Shown here: piece by piece, positions 1 to 8,894 of the stretch
Layout: each line of letters begins with the position of its first letter
Position numbering within the stretch: the first letter of the stretch is position 1
NCBI RefSeq assembly: GCF_018143015.1
Contig: NC_054746.1
Location: 28,981,129 to 29,045,128 of the forward strand
Direction: 5' to 3'
Length of the DNA: 64,000 nucleotides
Origin: Lytechinus variegatus
Lineage: Eukaryota > Echinodermata > Echinoidea > Temnopleuroida > Toxopneustidae
Notes under the pieces: generated by a model
Databases searched by the model: none
What the model was told of the DNA's origin: nothing
The model's input: only the letters and a program-made list of their open reading frames with translations
Translations under genes and position numbers: made by a program

Positions 1-1540
1 TTTTTTTTAATCTCGTTTGCTTACAGTATTTTCATCGTCTTAAAAAAAACGACATAATAGCTGTAATAATTACACAGGTTATAAAGCTACAAACCAATAT
101 TCCACCCGACCTTACCAAATAAATCCTGCGTACGCTACCATGACTTATTCTGTCTTCTCTTACACTTCATTTTTATATGAAAGGAATTAATTTGAAAGGT
201 AAATACAATAACTCCAAATTTACCGTAAACTTAAAATAAGCCGATATAAATTATGTAGGCCTATTATGGCGCCTTGAATTTTCATTTTTTTTGTCTTAAA
301 GGAAGTTTATTTATTTTAGTTTTAAAGTCACGAAAGTTCTGACAAATGAATAAAAATGAAAGTATAGATAATGAATTTGTAGTCAGTAGCCCGGGTCAGC
401 CGCTCAGAAGGCCGAGGGAGAAAAGGCGATACATGCCAACTGCTACCTTCTCAATGGACAATTTTTGAGTGACCGTGGACACACCTTTGACACACCCCTA
501 TTTAGATTAGTCTGTGCGTAAAGCCCTTTGTAGTAACTAAAGTTGAATAAGAAACGTTTGAATAAACCGTACTTCAAAAATTGCTTGTAAAAAATATATT
601 ACAGTTTTAAAATTATATATTCTTCCTTCAAAAACTTCAAATTTTTCAATACTTAAGTTTTATTGCATATTATTTGATAAAACGGAATTGAAGATAAGAC
701 TATCTGGAGCGTTATCTCCGTTACGTGTGTTGGGGTCAGTGAAGATGTATGTTATGAAAACTATTGTACATGCATGTACGGTATACGGTATGTTATGCAT
801 GGGCGCATGGGCACACTGAACGAGAAGTGCATACATTACACAAAGGCTGTTTGTTGTTGAATTGTGGAAACCATCCTGAACTGACGAAGATCGTGCAGCA
901 ACCTTCCCCTTCTCATTCGAATAAAAAAATCAACTGATTGTACGGGAAAAAGGAACTGAATTCTCAGACTCAAGCCAGGCAAGGAAGGTACGCCTCCCAG
1001 TCCCACACCGGCTACGTACGGGAGGCTGTAATTGAAACCAAACGGGTAAGACCAATTCAAGAATGATTTTGACATGATTACTTGCCAATAAATGCCTAAT
1101 AGATTCAAGTTCAAGTTTCAATCATAATGTGATTTAATTGTCAATGATGATGCGAGAAAAACAGGAATGACCGCCATTTCTGGGGTCTGGGGATTTACTA
1201 GACAGCCTGCAGCCATCTGTTTCGAGGAGATTTTGTAACATTTTAATTTTTTGAATTAAAAAATTTCTCCTTGTACACAGACGGCTCGCGTGCAGCCACC
1301 ATAATGAGGGGGTGCACAACCTCGTTCGTAGGATGAATGGTTAACAACGCAAAATCCCCCCCCCTCCGGTGGGGCTCATCGATTTTTGTCTTTATTTCAT
1401 AAAAAAATATACAAAGAACTGTCTGTACCAAAATAAAGATTACTATTCCGTTTTGGCCTGAAATTAATGCACCAAAACGGGGACAAATAAACTTAAGTTA
1501 AAAGGGCGAAAAAAGTGACTTACTTCGGCTGTCGCGCAAC
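1..1540. other. 5' flank, no gene recognised
   Basis: AT-rich sequence with short, stop-bounded frames only; none shows a recognisable domain. Short C- and A-runs occur near 1350-1410. The last few hundred bases may be the 5' UTR or promoter of the LINE that follows, but I see no boundary. Confidence 0.5.
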
Positions 1541-1604
1541 TTCACTTCCTTGTTTTATCCAAACTTAATACATTCACTTCCTTGTTTTATCCAAACTTAA
1601 TACA
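1541..1604 (+). repeat. 32-bp tandem duplication before the LINE ORF
   Basis: Two identical 32-bp units (1541-1572 and 1573-1604), each beginning TTCACTTCCTTG and ending TTAATACA, sit directly head to tail and stop 6 bp before the ATG at 1611. Tandem 5' monomers are known promoter units in some LINEs; that role here is inference. Confidence 0.9.
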
Positions 1605-1610
1605 TACAAA

Positions 1611-4600
1611 ATGGAGAAAGAAATTGTCGACTTTGATGCAGAAATGAAGAAAGAAATAATCAAAACCCGTGCAAAAATAGAAGAGTCTCATGCAGAAATG
1701 GAGACAGAAGTTAACATATCTCATGCAGAAATGAAGAAAGAAATCAAGGAATATAGAGCAAAAACAGATGAAGAAATTGAGGAGTTTGTTGCAGAAAACG
1801 AGAAAGAAATAGTCAAAACTGATGAAGAAATGGAGAGAGATATAGAGGAATCCAATGCAAAAAACACTGAGGAAATGGACTTTGATTTTAAAGACAAAGA
1901 TATTGGAGAAATCCTTTCAAATGGTGCTTGTACTGCACATGACACACTTGTTGACATTTCGTATGATAGTGAAACTCATGCAAATACTGCAGACAGTGGA
2001 GATCTTAAATCTGACATTCCAAACACAGAAATTAGAGAAGTAGACTCAGACCCTGCGGATGTACATGTAGATGACCATGATGGAGACAGAGAAACTGAGG
2101 CAATTGTCTCAAATGGGTCAGAAAGTGGAGATAATGACTCTGATATTGCAAATAAAGTAAGCAGAGAAATTGACTCGGATAACATTGATACAGATGATGA
2201 GGGAAATAGCTCTGAAGAAGCAGATACAGAGAATGGAGAAACTGATGATAATTCAGAAACAGAAGGAGAAACTGACTTGGATGATTCTGAAACAGAAGCA
2301 GACGAATCTAATGATATGCACTCGAATAATGATGATACAGTAACTGAAGAAGAGTTTGGTGAGGTGCACAGAAAAGCAGGTGTCGACTCTATCATTGGAC
2401 ATTTGAAAATTTTGTATACCAATAGTGACTGTCTACTCAACAAACTGGATGAACTCTCTCTGCTTCTGGAACAATGTACAGCTGATATTGTTGTTATCTG
2501 TGAATGCCTACCCAAAAATTATGATATCAAGCCGACTGTGCAAAATTATCAGCTTGAAGACTATGTCCAATTTTCAAATATTGACAAAGAAGATGTAAGA
2601 GGGGTCTTGTTGTATGTGCACAAACGCTATGCTAGTTTGGTCAAGGAAATAAGTTTTGAGTCAAGCTTCGATGAATGTGTGTGGGTAAATATGAGGCTGA
2701 AAGGAATGGACTCATTAATTCTGGGAGGCATCTACCGCAGTCCAACTTCTAACAGAGATAATTCAAATACTGATATGGTGACTGAGCTGCTGTATAAAGT
2801 TGCAGATAGCAATCCTTCGCACCTGATCATCGTTGGTGACTTTAATTACCCAAACATCAACTGGGAGAACTGGACATCCCATCTTTCGCATGAACAGAAG
2901 TTTATCGACTGCTTGAGTGACTGTTTCCTTCATCAGCATATAGATGAGTACACACGATACCGGACAGGACAACAACCACATATACTGGACCTTTTGATCA
3001 CCAATGAAGAAGGAATGATTGGAAATATATCTTACCTGCCTGGCCTAGGTTTAAGCGATCACCAATGTATCCTTATTAATGTAAATTTATACGCAGAACA
3101 GACATTGAGAAAAGAGGAAAGGTATCGATACCATAAAGGTGACTACCAGGCAATAAATGATACCATCATTGACAAAGATTGGTATAGTGAATTGGAGTCC
3201 ATGAATGTAGATGAGTCGTGGAACTTCTTCTCAATCACCTATCAAGCAGCAATAGACCGCCACATCCCCAAGACCACAGGGGTTAGACTAAAGAAGAAGA
3301 AAGTCTGGATGACAAAAGAAGCTCTCAGACAACAAAAGAAGAAACATAGATCTTGGAAAAAATTTCGTAAAAGTGGCGATGATGTAGATTATCTGCGATC
3401 AAGAGAAGAAGCTATTAAATTTCGAAAGATGACAAGGAATCTTCGCAGGAAATTTGAAAAGGACATTGCCGACAATATCAAGTCTAACCCCAAAGCATTC
3501 TGGAGATATGCAAATAGCTCACGAAAATGCAGAGCTAATTTTGGGGTCATGAAAAATCAAGACGGAATCTCTGCTGAGAAGGATGAGGACAAAGCTGAAC
3601 TCTTTAACCTTTTTTTCAACAGTGTATTTACAAATGAAAATGTGCAGCAGATCCCAACTTTGGTAGACAGACACAAAGGTAATCTCTTAACCGATTTGGA
3701 CATTACCACAAGTACTGTGAAGAACAAACTGAAATTACTGAAGTGTTCAAAATCATCTGGGCCTGATGGATTTCACCCCAGAGTTCTCAAAGAAACTGCT
3801 GGAACAATTTGCATACCTCTTGCGCTTATCTTCAGAAAGTCCTTGAAAGAAGGATGTCTTCCACAATCATGGAAAGATGCTAACATCACACCTATACACA
3901 AGAAAGGAAAGAAGGATGCAGTGGAAAACTACAGACCAATAAGCCTGACCTCAGTTATCAGCAAGGTGATGGAATCTGTTGTGCGTGATGCCATCCTCAA
4001 GCAACTAATTCAGAATGATTTATTGTGTGATGCACAACATGGATTTCTTCCAGGAAGGTCTTGTATTACGCAACTGCTAGAGGTCATGGAATTGTGGACT
4101 GCCTCTCTTGATAAAGGATGTGAAATCGATGCCATCTACCTTGACTTTTGTAAGGCTTTCGACTCTGTGCCACATGAACGACTAATGAGCAAGCTAAGAT
4201 CTTATGGTATAGCAGGTAGTCTGGAGAAATGGCTTTATAGTTTCTTGACTCACCGCAGGCAGAGAGTTGTCATCAATGGAAAATCATCACAATGGTTACC
4301 TGTTAGAAGTGGCGTGCCTCAAGGTAGTGTTCTCGGACCGATGGTCTTTGTTGTGTTCATCAATGATCTGCCGGAGGTAGTTAGCAGTATCGTAAAGATA
4401 TATGCTGATGACACCAAACTGTTCAGAGAGATCAGAATGGAGGAGGACTGTGACAGGCTGCAAGCTGACTTAGACAACTTAGCTAAGTGGTCCAAGAAGT
4501 GGCAGCTTCAGTTCAATACAGCAAAGTGCAGATACCTCCATCTTGGTCATCAAAATTCCCATCATCAGTATCATCTAGATGGAGATATGCTGGAGGAAGT

Positions 4601-5183
4601 TTCAGAGGAAAGAGACTTGGGAGTCATCATGGACTCTCAACTGAAATTCCACTCCCAAGTAGCCAGTGCAGTCTTGAAAGCAAACCGTGTGCTTGCTACG
4701 ATTCGACGAACCTTTGTGCATAGAGACAAAGACAACATCAAGAGGTTATACAAGTCACTTGTGAGACCAATTCTGGAATATGCAAATGGGATATGGTACC
4801 CAAGATATACCTCTGACCTGAAGGCTATTGAGAAAGTCCAGCGACGAGCAACCAAGCTAGTACCAACCCTGAAGGAAATGGACTATGGCAGAAGGCTACG
4901 TGCAATGAAATTACCTTCCATCAAGTACAGACTACGAAGAGGTGACATGATTCAAGTCTATAAGATAATCCACGGCATTGATGATGTGAATAGAGACCTG
5001 TTCTTCACATCAGCTTCCACTCAAGCAACCCGTGGTCATCCTTACAAGCTTTTTCTGAAAAGGAGTAGGTTGAGCGTGAGGCAAAACACCTTCAGTGTTA
5101 GAGCGGTGAGCGACTGGAATTCTTTGCCTGCTGAAGTAGTCACAGCATCAACAGTCAATCAAATCACTTCAAAACAAAACTAG
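1611..5183 (+). CDS. LINE polyprotein: acidic N-terminus, APE endonuclease, reverse transcriptase
   Basis: 1190 codons. Residues 1-110 are charged with recurring AEM-KEI-like blocks and look like coiled coil; residues 110-260 are Asp/Glu/Ser-rich. The apurinic-endonuclease-type domain runs from about 265 to 490, with GGIYRSP, the GDFN motif at 409-412 and the terminal SDH at 482-484. The reverse transcriptase starts near 690 (SSGPDGFHP at about 715, then AFDSVPHERL) and holds the catalytic YADD at 931-934. A WNSLP motif (W1169) lies near the C-terminus, as in CR1/Jockey-group proteins. The frame ends in an abrupt ITSKQN; the usual tail lies in another frame just downstream (see 5168-5227). 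The protein nicks target DNA and copies the element RNA by target-primed reverse transcription. No zinc-knuckle ORF1 is seen upstream. Confidence 0.92.
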   Translation: MEKEIVDFDAEMKKEIIKTRAKIEESHAEMETEVNISHAEMKKEIKEYRAKTDEEIEEFVAENEKEIVKTDEEMERDIEESNAKNTEEMDFDFKDKDIGEILSNGACTAHDTLVDISYDSETHANTADSGDLKSDIPNTEIREVDSDPADVHVDDHDGDRETEAIVSNGSESGDNDSDIANKVSREIDSDNIDTDDEGNSSEEADTENGETDDNSETEGETDLDDSETEADESNDMHSNNDDTVTEEEFGEVHRKAGVDSIIGHLKILYTNSDCLLNKLDELSLLLEQCTADIVVICECLPKNYDIKPTVQNYQLEDYVQFSNIDKEDVRGVLLYVHKRYASLVKEISFESSFDECVWVNMRLKGMDSLILGGIYRSPTSNRDNSNTDMVTELLYKVADSNPSHLIIVGDFNYPNINWENWTSHLSHEQKFIDCLSDCFLHQHIDEYTRYRTGQQPHILDLLITNEEGMIGNISYLPGLGLSDHQCILINVNLYAEQTLRKEERYRYHKGDYQAINDTIIDKDWYSELESMNVDESWNFFSITYQAAIDRHIPKTTGVRLKKKKVWMTKEALRQQKKKHRSWKKFRKSGDDVDYLRSREEAIKFRKMTRNLRRKFEKDIADNIKSNPKAFWRYANSSRKCRANFGVMKNQDGISAEKDEDKAELFNLFFNSVFTNENVQQIPTLVDRHKGNLLTDLDITTSTVKNKLKLLKCSKSSGPDGFHPRVLKETAGTICIPLALIFRKSLKEGCLPQSWKDANITPIHKKGKKDAVENYRPISLTSVISKVMESVVRDAILKQLIQNDLLCDAQHGFLPGRSCITQLLEVMELWTASLDKGCEIDAIYLDFCKAFDSVPHERLMSKLRSYGIAGSLEKWLYSFLTHRRQRVVINGKSSQWLPVRSGVPQGSVLGPMVFVVFINDLPEVVSSIVKIYADDTKLFREIRMEEDCDRLQADLDNLAKWSKKWQLQFNTAKCRYLHLGHQNSHHQYHLDGDMLEEVSEERDLGVIMDSQLKFHSQVASAVLKANRVLATIRRTFVHRDKDNIKRLYKSLVRPILEYANGIWYPRYTSDLKAIEKVQRRATKLVPTLKEMDYGRRLRAMKLPSIKYRLRRGDMIQVYKIIHGIDDVNRDLFFTSASTQATRGHPYKLFLKRSRLSVRQNTFSVRAVSDWNSLPAEVVTASTVNQITSKQN

Positions 5184-5227
5184 ACAAGTTTTGGTCTGCA
5201 TGGCATTATGCTCATGCATGGGATTAG
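5168..5227 (+). other. Displaced C-terminal tail of the LINE ORF
   Basis: In the frame shifted relative to the main ORF, codons read FKTKLDKFWSAWHYAHAWD then TAG at 5225-5227. This is the kind of tail (F-K-x-x-L-D-K-x-W) that follows the WNSLP region in related elements. A small insertion near 5160, apparently a local duplication around TCAATCAAATCA, puts this copy out of frame, so its product loses about 20 residues. Confidence 0.6.
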
Positions 5228-5660
5228 TACTAGTCACTGCATTGGCACAGCAAAGGACAAATAGCACAGATAGTGATTTATCCAAGCTAGGAAGACAACG
5301 TACAGTACAAGATAGACCTGGAAACTTGACTGCAGACACAACTGTATTTTTCCAGTAGATGCGGTATAAAGGTATAAAGGTAATACATAAACATATGGCC
5401 ATTGAGTCCCTGTACAGATCGAGCTAGAACTTCAGTCTCTGTATTTGGTGAGCGGAACAACCAAAAGACAGAGACTGAAGCTTTTTTGGTCTAGGGATTT
5501 ACTTACATAGGGACTTACTTTTCCTATCAGTATCATGAACGAAGCCAACGTCGTTCAGCGGAACAACCAAAATAGAGACTAACGCTATTTAGTTATAGTT
5601 TTGGTCTATGTATGATGTGAGTAACCCAGAGTCACCCAGAAGGTAACCAGGATGCCACAG
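5228..5660 (+). other. LINE 3' UTR with hairpin and repeated GCGGAACAACC motif
   Basis: A perfect 13-bp inverted repeat (CTTCAGTCTCTGT at 5430-5442, complement at 5468-5480) brackets the motif GCGGAACAACCAAAA. The same motif, again followed by AGAGACT, recurs near 5559. LINE reverse transcriptases commonly recognise 3' UTR stem-loops; that this is the recognition element is inference. Confidence 0.55.
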
Positions 5661-5673
5661 GTAATAAATAATA

Positions 5674-6791
5674 CAGGGGCTGCGGAACGGTTTTCAAAGT
5701 GGGGGGGGGGGGCTGACCCACTCACACATTGTACGAGGTTAGTATGTACTAACCTCGTACAATAGACCGTGTTTGACCCTGGATTTCGAAGTAGTCGGTA
5801 AATATCGCTTCATTGCTGAAGTAATATTTGACGAAACTCCTCGCTACGCACCGGGGCTCTTGCCGGTAAGTAGCGATAGATTAAAGAAATAGGAAAATAA
5901 TAATAAAATAATAATCATTAAAAAAAAGGAAATTTTGCTTACCTCGGCCTCGAAAGTGACTTCGCTTGTCTCTTCCACGGAAATACAAGGAAGCCCGTTG
6001 GTGGCGCTAATAATTTCACAACCTTGATTCAGCTCCTCGGTAATTTTATAACTGTATAATTCTTTGAATGCGCAATCCTTATGATTAATTTACTAATTAT
6101 GGGCACCAGTGAATGAAATACCTTCAAAAACATAATTAAAGATTGTTATTGGTGATGATAACACTTATTTGCAATGAATTTAAAAAGATGACTAATAAAA
6201 AAAAATGAAAATAATATACGTGCCTGGAAAGAAACCAGCAGTACAAGCTTTAACGAACGTCAATTATACGTATACGGTATCCCAAAGTCTATACAATGAA
6301 AAGATTGGACACTTCACGGACTTCGCATAATGCCTTGCGTCGATTTTCGTGTAGATTAGTGTAGGTGCCTAGTCTTTCCCTTGTCGTGTCTTTGATATGA
6401 ATATAAATCGCATGCCCTCTTTAGGCGAAAATTGATATCCGCGCTGAGCAGATTTCATCTCCGTAAAATCTTCACTAAAGATCAAGAAAATATACATGTT
6501 TTTTAAAAGAAACTTCAAGGAGAAGTCATGGAAGGATCTAAATGATTCGGTAAGTTTCATAGCAGAATGTGATATATAAAATTCTAAGTAATATTTTATG
6601 TGGGCAAAAGCCCAGCAAAGTTTAACTGTGTCGTGTGTGTCACGTGCATACGACTGATATTCCTTCGCACGCCAGATGCTTTGAACCCATGGGTGGGGCT
6701 GACCATGCAAAAAGTCACAATCATATGGTAATTTTTTTACAAGGTGTTTGAAAAAAAGTGGGGGGCTGAAGCCCCCCACCTCCGCGGCTCC
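5674..6791. mobile_element. TIR element, family Z copy 1 (hAT-like tips), interrupted
   Basis: Left tip CAGGGGCTGCGGAAC and right tip ending CCGCGGCTCCT match the ends of the compact copy at 23682-23848. The right 110 bp (GACCATGCAAAAAGTCACAATCATATGG, split across 6700-6727, then the G-rich/C-rich end) is also shared. About 1 kb of unrelated sequence lies between the two homologous ends, so the element was probably split by later insertions. No transposase is visible. Confidence 0.6.
5729..5762. repeat. Perfect palindrome, 16-bp arms
   Basis: TTGTACGAGGTTAGTA, a 2-base spacer (TG), then its exact reverse complement. It lies just inside the left end of the family Z element and next to a G-run. 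Confidence 0.9.
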
Positions 6792-7025
6792 TTTAATAAC
6801 ATGGATACCTTCGAGGTTGGGGTACCAAAACCACCCAAAATTAAAGAAAAAAAAGAAATCATGCTCTAACAGACAGCAGAATCCTGACCGAGTCTAGTTT
6901 ACGCATATGCGCCATTGTATATTGATCAGCCAGTTTTGTTTGCAATTTGGAAATATAGTGAACGAACGTGGCCCTTTTCTTTGACTGGCTACTGCCTCGA
7001 TGTCGGGATTCTGATGTCTGTAAAA

Positions 7026-8212
7026 CCCCTGGGAGGGGGGTACTTGACCAAAAAGTGGTAGGTATGTGCCACCGGTGAGACAAAAAAACGGGGGCTTTGG
7101 AGCAGGCTTACATGTATTGTAAAAGGAGGGTCCTCCGAACGGGCTTTGGAACTACAAATGTTTGTGAAAATGGGGTCCTTGGAACGGGTTGCATTATTTG
7201 CATATTGACGAAATCAACGTCGCGGAGATAAAATAGCCCCTACCCTCTTTTAGGTTTATTTTATTTTTTCTTCAAAGTATCTAGGGCGCAAGCACATCAC
7301 CCGCGTTGCAATGGCCAGATGCGCGATGGGTATGTCTACGCAGCCACTACTCTGTTGCGTATCTTCATAGATATGCAAGATAAAATTTTATCTGAGACTG
7401 AGAGAATAAATATCCCTTCAGAATACCAATTTCATTTTAAGAGATACAAAATAAAATATTCTAAAGATAAAATGACCTCAGAATACTGCCCCAGGCCTGT
7501 GCCCCCATAGAGCCATTGTCAATATTTTTAATGTAAATATGCCATTTGTGTGCCCCCCCCCTTGAAAGTTACAGCATGATGGGAATATGCCGTTAAAATG
7601 AAATTGAGGAACTTTTCTTTATTCTTTTTTTTTTGCTTGCCCAATTACGAAATAACATTACCAGTTTAAATATGGTGAAAACTTTTTTTTCTTGTCAAAT
7701 TTTGTACCCCCCCCTTTTGGAAAATCCTAGATTTCCACTGCCTCATATCCATTATGTATTGCATCCAATACAAGATTATTGCAAGAGATTGCAATCTAGA
7801 CTGCCATTTCTATCACACAATACATCCAATGATCTCCGTATATAATGCGTGGTGGGTATGTGCCACAGAGGGGACCCCCATTTTTACCCTCAAATTTCCA
7901 TTCCAAGGCATAGCATTTTTAGCTTATTCAGAAAAGGAACAAAAAAAGTTGTTCCAATGCTTAGCATTTTCTTCTTATTGAGAAAAAAGAAGAAAGAAAT
8001 CTGTTCCAAAGCTTCGCATATTTTGTTACAACATTCCAGCAGTCTTGATCTGCTACAATGAGCTGTAATTTTGGTGAAAAGCGGCTGCAGAGCGCTGTCC
8101 GACCATTGCATCTGCGCTAGCGCACACAGCGCCGTTCCAAGGCCCCCGTTTTTTGTCTCGCCCGCGGCACGTACCCACTACATTTTTGGTCGAGTGTCTC
8201 CCCCCCCCCGGA
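7026..8212. mobile_element. TIR element, family Y (about 80-bp imperfect TIRs)
   Basis: The left end at 7026 (CCCCTGGGAGGGGGG, then ACTTGACCAAAAAGTGGTAGG and GAGACAAAAAAACGGGGGC) is mirrored by the right end at about 8130-8212 read on the other strand (GGGGGAGACACTCGACCAAAAATG, split by small indels, then GAGACAAAAAACGGGGGC). The interior holds a GTTCCAATGCTTAGCATTTT repeat near 7950 and an inserted fragment of family X. No coding capacity is seen. The boundaries are accurate to a few bases only because of the G/C runs. Confidence 0.6.
7219..7492 (-). repeat. Family X fragment (inverted left arm)
   Basis: This stretch is the reverse complement of the left arm of the element at 55238-56014. 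It shares the block containing CGCAAGCACATCACCCGCGT, ATGGCCAGATGCG and the terminal TCAGAATACTGCCCC. It lies inside family Y, so it inserted later or was captured. Confidence 0.6.
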
Positions 8213-8397
8213 GAGCGCTGAAAAAGCGCATTTCTAATTGGATATTGATTGAAATATAGGTGTGTCTTATAGAGATAAAATGAAGATAAAATTTTTTTTA
8301 TCAGAATACCAATTCGGAGAGATTTTAAGGGTATTTTATCTCACTGATATAATATTTTATTTTATCTGAGATGAAATGGATCTCAGAATACCACCCC
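8211..8397 (+). repeat. Family X fragment (right arm)
   Basis: Near-identical to 55821-56014: both hold TTTCTAATTGGATATTGATT, GGAGAGATTTTAAGGGTATT and end with GATCTCAGAATACCACCCC. It starts where family Y ends, so one of the two probably inserted into the other. Confidence 0.7.
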
Positions 8398-8839
8398 TGA
8401 TGTTGCCCCCCCCCCCTGGATCCATAACTAAAATGAGGAATCAAAGGCTAAAAAGTAAGAGGATTTATTTTTCTAAATTTTCTCGCTGTAATTGTAACAT
8501 CCTGTTCTTTGCTGGTCCCCTGCGTCCGATACATGTATGTTGTGCTTTTCATTTGTTGTAATTGTTATCTCTGAAATTGTATTTTTCTTTTTTATCCCTA
8601 TGCCTCTTTATAATATTTTTCAAACATTGATTTATCATGTCAAATGTATGAATTTATCTTGGATGCAAATAAAAGGCCATATGGGCCAACCAAACAAAGT
8701 TTCCCCTTGTGACAGATCACATGTTCATGAATGTAGAATACATGCATTGGATTTTTGTCTATAAAGCTTCCTTGCAAAAATGGGGAAGGGCAGATTTAGA
8801 TATGAAATGGTAGTCTTATTTTTATTCATCTCTTTACAA

Positions 8840-8894
8840 ATGCCCCTTTTTCAGGAAATCCAGATCTTGAACTTTCAGAGAGTGCTTTTACAGA
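8840..8894 (+). promoter_or_regulatory. XDH 5' leader with likely 3' splice site
   Basis: A strong acceptor (CCCCTTTTTCAG, ending 8854) lies 40 bp before the XDH start. Splicing here from an upstream non-coding exon would remove the out-of-frame ATG at 8780. An in-frame TGA at about 8868 makes the ATG at 8895 the first usable start. TATAAAG near 8760 is a possible TATA box if transcription instead starts locally. No promoter is firmly identified. Confidence 0.4.

Larger units (their letters stand above)
1541..5660 (+). mobile_element. LINE (non-LTR retrotransposon, CR1/Jockey-like), near full length
   Basis: The element consists of a tandemly repeated leader, one long ORF with endonuclease and reverse transcriptase, and a roughly 430-bp 3' UTR with a hairpin. 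No LTRs, integrase, protease or RNase H are visible, and endonuclease-before-RT order is the LINE arrangement. The 3' limit is approximate: it is placed just before the next TIR element, which starts at 5674 after an AATAAATAATA tract. No clear target-site duplication was found because the 5' end is uncertain. The long, almost unbroken frame implies a young insertion. Confidence 0.85.

Noticed and set aside
1976-2515. Ser-rich 179-residue frame on the - strand
   Set aside because: It is the complement of the acidic part of the LINE ORF (Asp/Glu codons read backwards as Ser/Val).
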